A stretch of 64,000 nucleotides of DNA from Hydractinia symbiolongicarpus (Eukaryota; Cnidaria; Hydrozoa; Anthoathecata; Hydractiniidae): assembly GCF_029227915.1 (NCBI RefSeq), contig NC_079885.1:1550001-1614000 (forward strand). The letters run 5' to 3'. Within the stretch, counting starts at the first letter, position 1. Each line of letters starts with the position of its first letter. The notes below the pieces were generated by a model that was given only the letters and a program-made list of their open reading frames with translations, made no database searches and was not told the DNA's origin. This document shows positions 52,262 to 61,823 of this stretch, one piece after another. The translations under genes and the position numbers were made by a program.

Positions 52262-54299
52262 CACCACTAAAACGCATAAGACTTGTAGTTTTTAAAAATG
52301 TTTTCATTTTTGATGAAACGCTGAATAAAAGAAGTTTAATCGCCGGCAAAGGAAAACCCGCGATTTCCCGTAAATCCCGGGCTTGGCTCGTATAGTCAAA
52401 AGTATACAAAGAAAGTACCCAGGGAGTAAACTCATTTCCAGAACGATTTTTTAAATTATTATTTCACCACTAAAACGCATGAGACTTGTAGTTTTTAAAA
52501 ATGTTTTCATTTTTGATGAGACGCTGAATAAAAGAAGTTTAATCGCCGGCAAACGAAAACCCGCGATTTCCCGTAAATCCCGGGCTTGGCCCGTATAGTC
52601 AAATGTATACAAAGAAAGTACCCAGGGAGTAAACTCATTTCCCGAACGATTTTTTAAATTACTTTTTCACCACTAAAACGCATGAGACTTGTAGTTTTCA
52701 AAAATGTTTTCATTTTTGATGAGACGCTGAATAAAAGCACTTTAATCGCCGGCAAACGAAAACCTGCGATTTCCCTAAATCCTGGACTCGGCCCGTATAA
52801 TCAAAAGTATACAAAGAAAGTACCCAGGGAGTAAACTCATTTCCAGAACGATTTTTTAAATTATTTTTTCACCACTAAAACGCATAAGACTTGTAGTTTT
52901 TAAAAATGTTTTCATTTTTGATGAGACGCTGAATAAGAGAAGTTTAATCGCCGGCAAACGAAAACCCGCGATTTCACGTAAATCCCTGGCTTGGCCCGTA
53001 TAGTCAAAAGTATACGAAGAAAGTACCCAGGGAGTAAACTCATTTCCCAAACGATTTTTTATATTATTTTTTTACCCCTAAACGCATGAGACTTGTAGTT
53101 TTCAAAAATATTTTCATATTTGATGGGACGCTGAATAAAAGAAGTTTAATCGCCGGCAAACGAAAATCCGCGATTTCCCGTAAATCCCGGGCTTGGCCCG
53201 TATAGTCGAATGTATACAAAGAAAGTACCCTGTGAGTAAACTCATTTCCAGAACAATTTTTTAAATTATTTTTTCACCACTAAAACGCATAAGACTTGTA
53301 GTTTTTAAAAATGTTTTCATTTTTGATGAGACGCTTAATGAAAGGGGTTTAATCGCCGGCAAACGAAATCCCGCGTTTTCCCGTAAATCCCGGGCTTGGC
53401 CCGTATAGTCAAAAGTATACAAAGAAAGTACCCAGGGAGTAAACTCATTTCCCGAACGATTTTTTAAATTATTTTTTCACCACTAAAACGCATATGACTT
53501 ATAGTTTTTAAAAATTTTTCATTTTTGATGAGACGCTGAATAAAAGAAGTTTAATCGCCGGCAAACGAAAACCTGCGATTTCCCGTAAATCCCGGACTCG
53601 GCCCGTATAGTCAAAAGTATACAAAGAAAGTATCCAGGGAATAAACTCATTTCCCGAACGATTTTTTAAATTATTTTTTCACCACTAAAACGCATGAGAC
53701 TTGTAGTTTTTAAAAATGTTTCCATTTTTGCTGAGACGCTGAATAAAGGAAGTTTAATCTCCGGCAAACGAAAACCCGCGACTTCCCGTAAATCCCGGGC
53801 TTGGCCCGTATAGTCAAAAGTATACAAAGAAAGTACCCAGGTAGTAAACTCATTTTCCGAACGATTTTTTAAATTATTTTTTCACCACTAAAACGCATAG
53901 GACTTGTAGTTTTTAAATATTTTTCATTTTTGATGAGACGCTGAATAAAAGAAGTTTAATCGCCGGCAAACGAAAACCTGCGATTTCCCGTAAATCCCGG
54001 ACTCGGCCCGTATAGTCAAAAGTATACAAAGAAAGTATCCAGGAAATAAACTCATTTCCCGAACGATTTTTTAAATTATTTTTTCACCACTAAAACGCAT
54101 GAGACTTGTAGTTTTTAAAATTGTTTCCATTTTTGCTGAGACGCTGAATAAAGGAAGTTTAATCTCCGGCAAACGAAAACCCGCGACTTCCCGTAAATCC
54201 CGGACTCGGCCCGTATAGTCAAAAGTATACAAAGAAAGTACCCAGGGAGTAAACTCATTTCCCGAACGATTTTTTAAATTATATTTTCACCACTAAAAC
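52262..54299 (+). repeat. Satellite stretch, diverged mixed monomers
   Basis: It contains N, C, R and W types followed by less regular copies. Two copies have shortened AAATTTTTCATTT or AAATATTTTTCATTT hairpins (53510 and 53920), and two carry CCATTTTTGCTGAG with AATCTCCGGC (53725 and 54130), about 406 bp apart. Divergence between neighbours rises from here to the right. Confidence 0.78.
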
Positions 54300-57200
54300 G
54301 CATGAGACTTGTAGTTTTCAAAAATGTTTTCATTTATGATGAGACGCTGAATAAAAGAAGTTTAATCGCCGGCAAACGAAAACCCGCCATTTCCCGTAAA
54401 CCCTGGACTCGGCCCGTATAATCAAAAGTATACAAAGAAAGTACCCAGGGAGTAAACTCATTTCCCGAACGATTTTTTAAATTATTTTTTCACCACTAAA
54501 ACGCATGAGACTTGTAGTTTTCAAAAATGTTTTCATTTTTGATGAGACGCTGAATAAAAGACGTTTAATCGCCGGCAAACGAAAACCCGCCATTTCCCGT
54601 AAACCCCAGACTCGGCCCGCATAATCAAAAGTATACAAAGAAAGTACCCAGGGAGTAAACTCATTTCCCAAACGATTCTTAAATTATTATTTCACCACTA
54701 AAACGCATGAGACTTGTAGTTTTCAAGAATGTTTTCATTTTTGATGAGACGCTGAATAAAAGCAGTTTAATCGCCGACAAACGAAAACCTGCGATTTCCC
54801 GTAAATCCCGGACTCGGCCCGTATAGTCAAAAGTATACAAAGAAAGTACCCAGGGAGTAAACTCATTTCCAGAACGATTTTTTAAATTATTTTTTCACCA
54901 CTAAAACGCATAAGACTTGTAGTTTTTAAAAATGTTTTCATTTTTGATGAGACGCTGAATAAAAGAAAACCCGCCATTTCCCGTAAACCCTGGACTCGGC
55001 CCGTATAATCAAAAGTATACAAAGAAAGTACCCAGGGAGTAAACTCATTTCCCGAACGAATTTTTAAATTATTTTTTCACCACTAAAACGCATGAGACTT
55101 GCAGTTTTCAAAAATGTTTTCATTTTTGATGAGACGCTGTATGAAAGAAGTTTAATCGCCGGCAAACGAAAACCTGCGATTTCCCGTAAATCCCGGACTC
55201 GGCCCGTATAGTCAAAAGTATAATAAGAAAATACCCAGGGTGTAAACCCATTTCCCGAACGATTTTTTAAATTATTATTTCACCACTAAAGCCCATGAGA
55301 CTTGCAGTTTTTAAAAATGTTTTCATTTTTGATGAGACGCTGAATAAAAGAAGTTTAATCGCCGGCAAACGAAAACCCGCCATTTCCCGTAAACCCTGGA
55401 CTCAGCCCGTATAATCAAAAGTTTACAAAGAAAGTACCCAGGGAGTAAACTCATTTCCCGAACGATTTTTTAAATTATTTTTTCACCACTAAAACGCATG
55501 ACACTTGTAGTTTTCAAAAATGTTTTCATTTATGATGAGACGCTGAATAAAAGAAGTTTAATCGCCGGCAAACGAAAACCCGCCATTTCCCGTAAACCCT
55601 GGACTCGGCCCGTATAATCAAAAGTATACAAAGAAAGTACCCAGGGAGTAAACTCATTTCCCGAACGATTTTTTAAATTATTTTTTCACCACTAAAACGC
55701 ATGAGACTTGTAGTTTTCAAAAATGTTTTCATTTTTGATGAGACGCTGAATAAAAGACGTTTAATCGCCGGCAAACGAAAACCCGCCATTTCCCGTAAAC
55801 CCCAGACTCGGCCCGCATAATCAAAAGTATACAAAGAAAGTACCCAGGGAGTAAACTCATTTCCCAAACGATTCTTAAATTATTATTTCACCACTAAAAC
55901 GCATGAGACTTGTACTTTTCAAGAATGTTTTCATTTTTGATGAGACGCTGAATAAAAGCAGTTTAATCGCCGACAAACGAAAACCTGCGATTTCCCGTAA
56001 ATCCCGGACTCGGCCCGTATAGTCAAAAGTATACAAAGAAAGTACCCAGGGAGTAAACTCATTTCCAGAACGATTTTTTAAATTATTTTTTCACCACTAA
56101 AACGCATAAGACTTGTAGTTTTTAAAAATGTTTTCATTTTTGATGAGACGCTGAATAAAAGAAAACCCGCCATTTCCCGTAAACCCTGGACTCGGCCCGT
56201 ATAATCAAAAGTATACAAAGAAAGTACCCAGGGAGTAAACTCATTTCCCGAACGAATTTTTAAATTATTTTTTCACCACTAAAACGCATGAGACTTGCAG
56301 TTTTCAAAAATGTTTTCATTTTTGATGAGATGCTGAATGAAAGAAGTTTAATCGCCGGCAAACGAAAACCTGCGATTTCCCGTAAATCCCGGACTCGGCC
56401 CGTATAGTCAAAAGTATAATAAGAAAATACCCAGGGTGTAAACCCATTTCCCGAACGGTTTTTTAAATTATTATTTCACCACTAAAGCCCATGAGACTTG
56501 CAGTTTTTAAAAATGTTTTCATTTTTGATGAGACGCTGAATAAAAGAAGTTTAATCGCCGGCAAACGAAAACCCGCCATTTCCCGTAAACACTGGACTCA
56601 GCCCGTATAATCAAAAGTTTACAAAGAATGTACCCAGGGAGTAAACTCATTTCCCGAACGATTTTTTAAATTATTTTTTCACCACTAAAACGCATGACAC
56701 TTGTAGTTTTCAAAAATGTTTTCATTTTTGATGAGACGCTGAATAAAAGACGTTTAATCGCCGGCAAACGAAAACCCGCCATTTCCCGTAAACCCCAGAC
56801 TCGGCCCGCATAATCAAAAGGATACAAAGAAAGTACCCATGGAGTAAACTCAATTCCCGAACGATTTTTTAAATTATTTTTTTAGCACTAAAACGCATGA
56901 GACTTGTAGTTTTTAAAAATGTTTTCATTTTTGATGAGACGGTGAATAAAAGAAGTTTAATCGCCGGCAAACGAAAACCTGCGATTTCCCGTAAATCCTG
57001 GACTCGGCCCGTATAGTCAAAAGTATACAAAGAAAGTACCCAGGGAGTAAACTCATTTCCCAAACGATTTTTTAAATTATTATTTCACCACTAAAACGCA
57101 TGAGACTTGTAGTTTTCAAGAATGTTTTCATTTTTGATGAGACGCTGAATAAAAGCAGTTTAATCGCCGGCAAACGAAAACCTGCGATTTCCCGTAAATC

Positions 57201-57470
57201 CCGGACTCGGCCCGTATAGTCAAAAGTATACAAAGAAAGTACCCAGGGAGTAAACTCATTTCCAGAACGATTTTTTAAATTATTTTTTCACCACTAAAAC
57301 GCATAAGACTTGTAGTTTTTAAAAATGTTTTCATTTTTGATGAGACGCTGAATAAAAGAAAACCCGCCATTTCCCGTAAATCCCGGACTCGGTCCGTATA
57401 ATCAAAAGTATACAAAGAAAGTACCCAGGGAGTAAACTCATTTCCCAAACGATTTTTTAAATTATTTTTT
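54300..57470 (+). repeat. Six-monomer higher-order repeat, 1196-bp period, about 2.6 copies
   Basis: TTCAAGAATG copies lie at about 54724, 55920 and 57116. A marker deletion lies at 54967, 56163 and 57360. Most monomers carry CCCGCCATTTCC and CGTATAATC. The period is shorter than 6 x 203 mainly because one monomer lacks 21 bp. In the third copy some monomers are replaced by other variants near 56690-57060. Confidence 0.85.
54967..54968. other. 21-bp deletion inside a monomer with GAA microhomology
   Basis: The monomer reads GAATAAAAGAAAACCCGCC. Relative to full copies, 21 bases (GTTTAATCG through AACGAA) are missing, bounded by GAA on both sides. The identical joint at 56163 and 57360 shows it arose once and spread with the 1196-bp unit. 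Confidence 0.85.
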
Positions 57471-58470
57471 TACCACTAAACGCATGAGACTTGTAGTTTT
57501 CAAAAATATTTTCATATCTGATGGGACGCTGAATAAAAGAAGTTTATTCGCCGGCAAACGAAAATCCGCGATTTCCTGTAAATCCCGGACTCGGCCCGTA
57601 TAATAAAAAGCATACAAAGAAAGTACCCAGGGAGTAAACTCATTTCCCGAACGAATTTTTAAATTATCTTTTCACCACTAAAACGCATGAGACTTGTAGT
57701 TTTCAAAAATGTTTTCATTTTTGATGAGACTCTTAATGAAAGAGGTTTATTCGCCGGCAAACGAAATCCCGCGTTTTCCCGTAAATCAGGGGCTTGGCCC
57801 GTATAATCGAATGTATACAAAGAAAGTACCCAGGGAGTAAACTCATTTCCCGAACGAATTTTTAAATTATTTTTTCACCACTAAAACGCATGAGACTTGT
57901 AGTTTTTAAAAATGTTTTCATTTTTGATGAGACTCTGAATAAAAGAAGTTTAATCGCCGGCAAACGAAAACCTGCGATTTCCCGTAAATCCCGGACTCGG
58001 TCCGTATAATCAAAAGTATACAAAGAAAGTACCCAGGGAGTAAACTCATTTCCCAAACGATTTTTTAAATTATTTTTTTACCACTAAACGCATGAGACTT
58101 GTAGTTTTCAAAAATATTTTCATATCTGATGGGACGCTGAATAAAAGAAGTTTATTCGCCGGCAAACGAAAATCCGCGATTTCCTGTAAATCCCGGACTC
58201 GGCCCGTATAATAAAAAGCATACAAAGAAAGTACCCAGGGAGTAAACTCATTTCCCGAACGAATTTTTAAATTATCTTTTCACCACTAAAACGCATGAGA
58301 CTTGTAGTTTTCAAAAATGTTTTCATTTTTGATGAGACTCTTAATGAAAGAGGTTTATTCGCCGGCAAACGAAATCCCGCGTTTTCCCGTAAATCAGGGG
58401 CTTGGCCCGTATAATCGAATGTATACAAAGAAAGTACCCAGGGAGTAAACTCATTTTCCGAACGATTTTT
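57471..58470 (+). repeat. Trimer repeat W-V-x, 608-bp period, left of the LINE
   Basis: W copies with CATATCTGATGGG, GTTTATTCGCC and ATAATAAAAAGCATAC begin at 57471 and 58079. V copies with GACTCTTAATG and AAATCAGGGGC follow each. The third member (57874-58078) has GACTCTGAATAAAAG and CTCGGTCCGTATAATC. The same W marks reappear right of the LINE. Confidence 0.82.
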
Positions 58471-59017
58471 TAAATTTTTTTTTCACCACTAAAACGCATA
58501 AGACTTGTAGTTTTTAAAAATGTTTTCATTTTTGATGAGACGCTGAATAAAAGAAGTTTAATCGCCGGCAAACGAAAACCCGCGATTTCCCGTAAATCCC
58601 GGCTTGGCCCGTTTAGTCAAAAGTATACAAAGAAAGTACCCAGGGAGTAAACTCATTTCCCGAACGATTTTTTAAAATACTTTTTCACCACTAAAACGCA
58701 TGAGACTTGTAGTTTTCAAAAATGTTTTCATTTTTGATGAGACGCTGAATAAAAGAACTTTATTGGCGGCAAACGAAAACCCGCAATTTCCCGTAAATCC
58801 CGGTCTCGGCCCGTATAGTCAAAAGTATACAAAGAAAGTACCCAGGGTGTAAACTCATTTCCCGAACGATTTTTTAAATTATTTTTTCACCACTAAAACG
58901 CATGAGACTTGTAGTTTTTAAAAATGTTTTCATTTTTGATGAGACGCTGAATAAAAGAACTTTAATCGCCGGCAAACGAAAACCCGCAATTTCCCGTAAA
59001 TCCCGGTCTCGGCCCGT

Positions 59018-59044
59018 TTGATTTTTTTGATTTTTGATTTTCTC
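59018..59044 (-). repeat. LINE 3' tail, irregular ATCAAAAA repeat
   Basis: On the minus strand the element ends GAGAAAATCAAAAATC followed by AAAAAAATCAAA, about three imperfect copies of an A-rich unit rather than a plain poly(A). Short microsatellite tails of this kind are typical of CR1/L2-like elements and usually mark the site where reverse transcription starts. Confidence 0.7.
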
Positions 59045-59050
59045 TTTATT
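59045..59050 (-). promoter_or_regulatory. AATAAA polyadenylation signal of the LINE
   Basis: TTTATT on the plus strand reads AATAAA on the minus strand, about 115 bp after the stop codon and about 27 bp before the element end. It is well placed to define the RNA 3' end. Confidence 0.65.
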
Positions 59051-59163
59051 TAACGTCGATAGATACAATAGTATTTAAATAACTAATTTAAATCGACAAC
59101 AAAACGTAAAACAAGGCAAACAGCGATAAAAAGTAAGAAAAATAAATAAATAAATAAGTAAAG

Positions 59164-61530
59164 TTAAAATATGTATGGTATATCCATGCATATTTTACAG
59201 GTGCAAACATCACCTTCCCAAAATTTTATTGAGCTACGGAAGGCTTCGAGAGAAGGAGCATTCTTTGTAGCGTCAGGCACAGATATCCATAGCTTCCCTG
59301 CAATATTTGATAAAGTATTTAAGCCATAGTACGTTGTCCGACAAGTTGGTCGCCTGATCAAATTAAAGCAACGAAGGTTGTACTTGTTTTCCCTAACAGA
59401 AAATATCTCGTTCATATATAGAGGTGACAATCCATTTAAAAATTTGTAAACCTCTTTCATTAAATTCTGTAAATTGATGATGTGAATATTTTTAACATTA
59501 CATAAAGATAAAAGTTCATCGTAACTGCCATTTATATCGTCCTGTATGATTCTTAGACAACGTTCATGAATACGATTGATTCGATTATTCGCAATTTTTC
59601 CACAAAACATCCATACTAAGGGACAGTAAGAAAACTGAGACAAAATAAATGAATTGAAGAGAAAACGCTTCATCTTGGGTGTCAAAAAGGAAGATATCCT
59701 TTGAAGCACGTTGAGTTTCCTACTAGCCTTATTACAGATGTTTTTGACATGCGAATGAAAGTTTAGTCTCGAGTCAATCGTAACACCAAGAAGCACTACA
59801 GACGATTTACACGCAATTTTCAAATGGTTAAATATCAAACTTTCATCGTGATGACCTAATACAATATATTGATACTTTTTCAAATTTATTGCTAAGTAAT
59901 TTTCATAAAACCAATTATTAACTATGACCAAATTAGTAAGCAGTGTTTGTTTTACATCTTCTAATGAATTTTCACAAGCATATAAGGTGTTATCATCTGC
60001 AAAGTTACAAAGGGATGATTGAATAATGAACCAGAATAAATCGTTTATAGAATAATTGAAGAAAGGAGGTCCTAAGATTGATCCTTGTGGAACTCCAACT
60101 TGAAGAGGAAGCCATTCGCTAAAAGAAGAATTTATTCTGGTTCTCTGAAAACGATTTTTCAAGTATGAGTGAATAAATAATAAAGAAGATTCAGAAAAAC
60201 CATAGGCATGCAGCTTTGCAATAAGCAAATCATGGTTGATAGTATCAAAAGCTTTTGAAAGGTCCATTAGCACTGCTCCAACTACACCCTTATTATCAAG
60301 TGTGCTTTTCCATTGTTCAATCAATCGAATGAGAGCATATTGTGTATTATAACCCTTTCTGAAGCCTGATAGATGAGGGCTGAGTTTGTCATGCATAAAA
60401 GTGTGCATTTGATTAAGAATAATTCTTTCAAAAACCTTTGATAAACAGGGAAGCAAGCTAACAGGTCTATAGTTCTCCTTATCATTACAGTCATCCTTCT
60501 TAAAAACAGGTATAACCTCTGCAAGTTTTAAATCATCAGGAAAAATATTAGACTGTAAACAAAAATTTATAATATTAGTGAGGATAGGAACAAAGATATG
60601 AATAAACTTTTTCAACATAAAAACTGGAAAATCACCACTAACAGAAGATTTCTTTGCATCCATGTCTTTGATGACTTTGAGAACATCAGGCTGTTCAACC
60701 AGCGAAAAATAGAACTTTTCATCATAACCCACATTTTCACGAATTTTCAAAATACTGATGTGATTAGTATACGAGTGGATTGCATCGTGAATGGTTGCTG
60801 TATGTGTATCATCGTTTGGTTTGATTGGTAAATTTTTCGTGGTGTTGGTGTAATATTCATTGAAAATTTTGCATAATTTTTGTTCGTCGGTGACTATCTT
60901 TTCTTTCTCGATTAAGATAATTTTGTTGGTGTTATAACTAACGTTTGAAAACAATGGCTTGACAGACTTCCAGAACTTTTTATTATCAGTAATGCTTGTC
61001 ATACGTAAACCCTTGAAATACGAACGTCTGGTTTTTCGTAATAAGGAAACACAGTAGTTTCTCTGTCTAGTGATGTTGGACCAATTTTCTTTTGATCGTG
61101 ATTTGTTATATATGCGACGAAGTTTGGATCTGTGCATAATAGCTTTGCGAAGCTCCTTGGTGATAAAAGGTGCGTTATTGAATCTTAGTATTTTCTTTTT
61201 CAATGGTGCAAAATGGTTTAGCGTAGACGTGATGCATAAATTGAATTGGTTAAAGTCGTAATTATTCTCAAGTAATTTCAAAAAGTTCATTGATAATGTT
61301 CTTTCAAAATCAAAGTAGTCAATTTTGTTGAAATTTCTGTAGTGTTTCACAATTGGGTCGCCTTTAATCACGTTCATTCTCATCACACTTCCAACAAATA
61401 AATGCCAATCTGATATGCCAGTTTCGATTGTTACACTATTTTTAAAGACATTTGGTTGATTTGTTAATATGTGATCAATGCAAGAAGGCGAAGTACTTGA
61501 CTTAAAGCAGGTTGGTGATTTGATTAGTCT
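59164..61530 (-). CDS. LINE ORF2 fragment: endonuclease tail, reverse transcriptase, C-terminal domain (788 aa, 5' partial)
   Basis: In an intact element this protein nicks target DNA and copies the element RNA into it. The frame is open from the telomere-like junction to a TAA at 59164-59166; no true start is present, so residue 1 is simply the first element-derived codon. Residues 18-24 (IDHILTN) and 38-43 (GISDWH) match the end of an APE-type endonuclease, where the His closes the active site; the earlier catalytic residues are absent. Residues 120-230 form the basic linker typical of these elements (PFITKELRKAI near 121, TRQRN near 154). Reverse transcriptase spans about 335-620: YRPVSLL 354-360, motif A with Asp423 in MDLSKAFD, motif B PQGS 481-484, motif C FADD with Asp512 and Asp513. 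A thumb-like region follows. Near the end, W771 and C776, C778, C781 form a W-x4-C-x-C-x2-C pattern. One oddity is LGPPFF after motif B, where LGPLLF is usual. There is no internal stop or frameshift, so the insertion is fairly young or was protected from decay, but the copy cannot act autonomously. Confidence 0.92.
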   Translation of the reverse strand, partial: RLIKSPTCFKSSTSPSCIDHILTNQPNVFKNSVTIETGISDWHLFVGSVMRMNVIKGDPIVKHYRNFNKIDYFDFERTLSMNFLKLLENNYDFNQFNLCITSTLNHFAPLKKKILRFNNAPFITKELRKAIMHRSKLRRIYNKSRSKENWSNITRQRNYCVSLLRKTRRSYFKGLRMTSITDNKKFWKSVKPLFSNVSYNTNKIILIEKEKIVTDEQKLCKIFNEYYTNTTKNLPIKPNDDTHTATIHDAIHSYTNHISILKIRENVGYDEKFYFSLVEQPDVLKVIKDMDAKKSSVSGDFPVFMLKKFIHIFVPILTNIINFCLQSNIFPDDLKLAEVIPVFKKDDCNDKENYRPVSLLPCLSKVFERIILNQMHTFMHDKLSPHLSGFRKGYNTQYALIRLIEQWKSTLDNKGVVGAVLMDLSKAFDTINHDLLIAKLHAYGFSESSLLFIHSYLKNRFQRTRINSSFSEWLPLQVGVPQGSILGPPFFNYSINDLFWFIIQSSLCNFADDNTLYACENSLEDVKQTLLTNLVIVNNWFYENYLAINLKKYQYIVLGHHDESLIFNHLKIACKSSVVLLGVTIDSRLNFHSHVKNICNKASRKLNVLQRISSFLTPKMKRFLFNSFILSQFSYCPLVWMFCGKIANNRINRIHERCLRIIQDDINGSYDELLSLCNVKNIHIINLQNLMKEVYKFLNGLSPLYMNEIFSVRENKYNLRCFNLIRRPTCRTTYYGLNTLSNIAGKLWISVPDATKNAPSLEAFRSSIKFWEGDVCTCKICMDIPYIF

Positions 61531-61545
61531 AACCCTAACCCTAAC
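61529..61545 (-). repeat. Telomere-type repeat (TTAGGG) at the LINE 5' junction
   Basis: The plus strand reads CTAACCCTAACCCTAAC, nearly three units of the animal telomere repeat, exactly between the truncated LINE 5' end and the resumed satellite. Nothing like it occurs elsewhere in the window. The last C could belong to the repeat or to the satellite. Confidence 0.9.
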
Positions 61546-61823
61546 GTATAGTCAAAAGTATACAAGGAAAGTACCCAGTGAGAAAACTTATTTCCCTAAC
61601 GAATTTTTAAATTATTTTTTCACCACTAAAACGCATGAGACTTGTAGTTTTCAAAAATGTTTTCATTTTTGATGAGACGCTGAATAAAAGAAGTTTAATC
61701 GCCGGCAAACGAAAACCTGCGATTTCCCGTAAATCCCGGACTCGGCCCGTATAGTCAAAAGTATACAAAGAAAGTACCCAGGGAGTAAACTCATTTCCCG
61801 AACGATTTTTTATATTATTTTTT

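Larger units (their letters stand above)
1..59016 (+). repeat. Satellite array, left block: about 290 head-to-tail monomers of 201-203 bp
   Basis: The sequence is a continuous direct repeat. Taking CACCACTAAAACG as the monomer start, copies begin at 1, 204, about 405, 608, 811 and so on, all on the plus strand, with no inversion seen. In order, a monomer holds: the CACCACTAAAACGCAT start; a short hairpin; GATGAGACGCTGAATAAAAG; TTTAATCGCCGGCAAACG; a CpG-rich GCGATTTCCCGTAAATCCCGG block; GGCCCGTATAGTC; AGTATACAAAGAAAGTAC; CCAGGGAGTAAACTCATTTCC; and an AT-rich end with a T run. Monomers differ by linked diagnostic substitutions that fall into recurrent types, and these types are arranged in higher-order repeats (annotated separately). 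No coding, RNA-gene or promoter signal is visible. A centromeric or pericentromeric role is plausible from length and organisation but cannot be shown from sequence. I do not recognise the monomer as a named satellite family. Confidence 0.98.
59018..59163 (-). other. LINE 3' untranslated region
   Basis: About 145 bp of AT-rich non-coding sequence lies between the stop codon and the satellite. It contains a TTATTTATTTATT run (minus strand) just after the stop, and the processing signal and repeat tail at the end. It has no similarity to the satellite monomer by eye. Confidence 0.85.
59017..61528 (-). mobile_element. 5'-truncated non-LTR (LINE) retrotransposon, jockey/CR1 group
   Basis: About 2.5 kb of non-satellite sequence interrupts the array. 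Reading on the minus strand it contains the end of an endonuclease domain, a reverse transcriptase, a C-terminal domain, a 3' untranslated region of about 145 bp, an AATAAA signal and an irregular ATCAAAAA-type tail. There is no long terminal repeat and no RNase H domain. ORF1, the 5' untranslated region and most of the endonuclease are missing, as is usual for target-primed insertions that stop early. The left satellite ends GGCCCGT and the right resumes CGTATAGTC, so at most 2-3 bases (CGT) are shared and there is no long target-site duplication. Assignment to the jockey/CR1/L2 assemblage is from motif style; the exact clade is uncertain. Confidence 0.93.

Noticed and set aside
1-59016. CRISPR-like repeat array.
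   Set aside because: There are no unique spacers; the full 203 bp repeats, variation is substitutional, and there are no cas genes. The context is clearly eukaryotic satellite.
59018-59163. Possible second mobile element or SINE in the AT-rich stretch after the LINE stop codon.
   Set aside because: It has no tRNA-like boxes, no own flanking repeats, and is the right size and position for the LINE 3' untranslated region with its AATAAA and tail.
60321-61261. Short open frames overlapping the LINE on the plus strand and in another minus-strand frame.
   Set aside because: They are shadows of the reverse transcriptase gene in other frames; the 788-codon frame carries all recognisable motifs.
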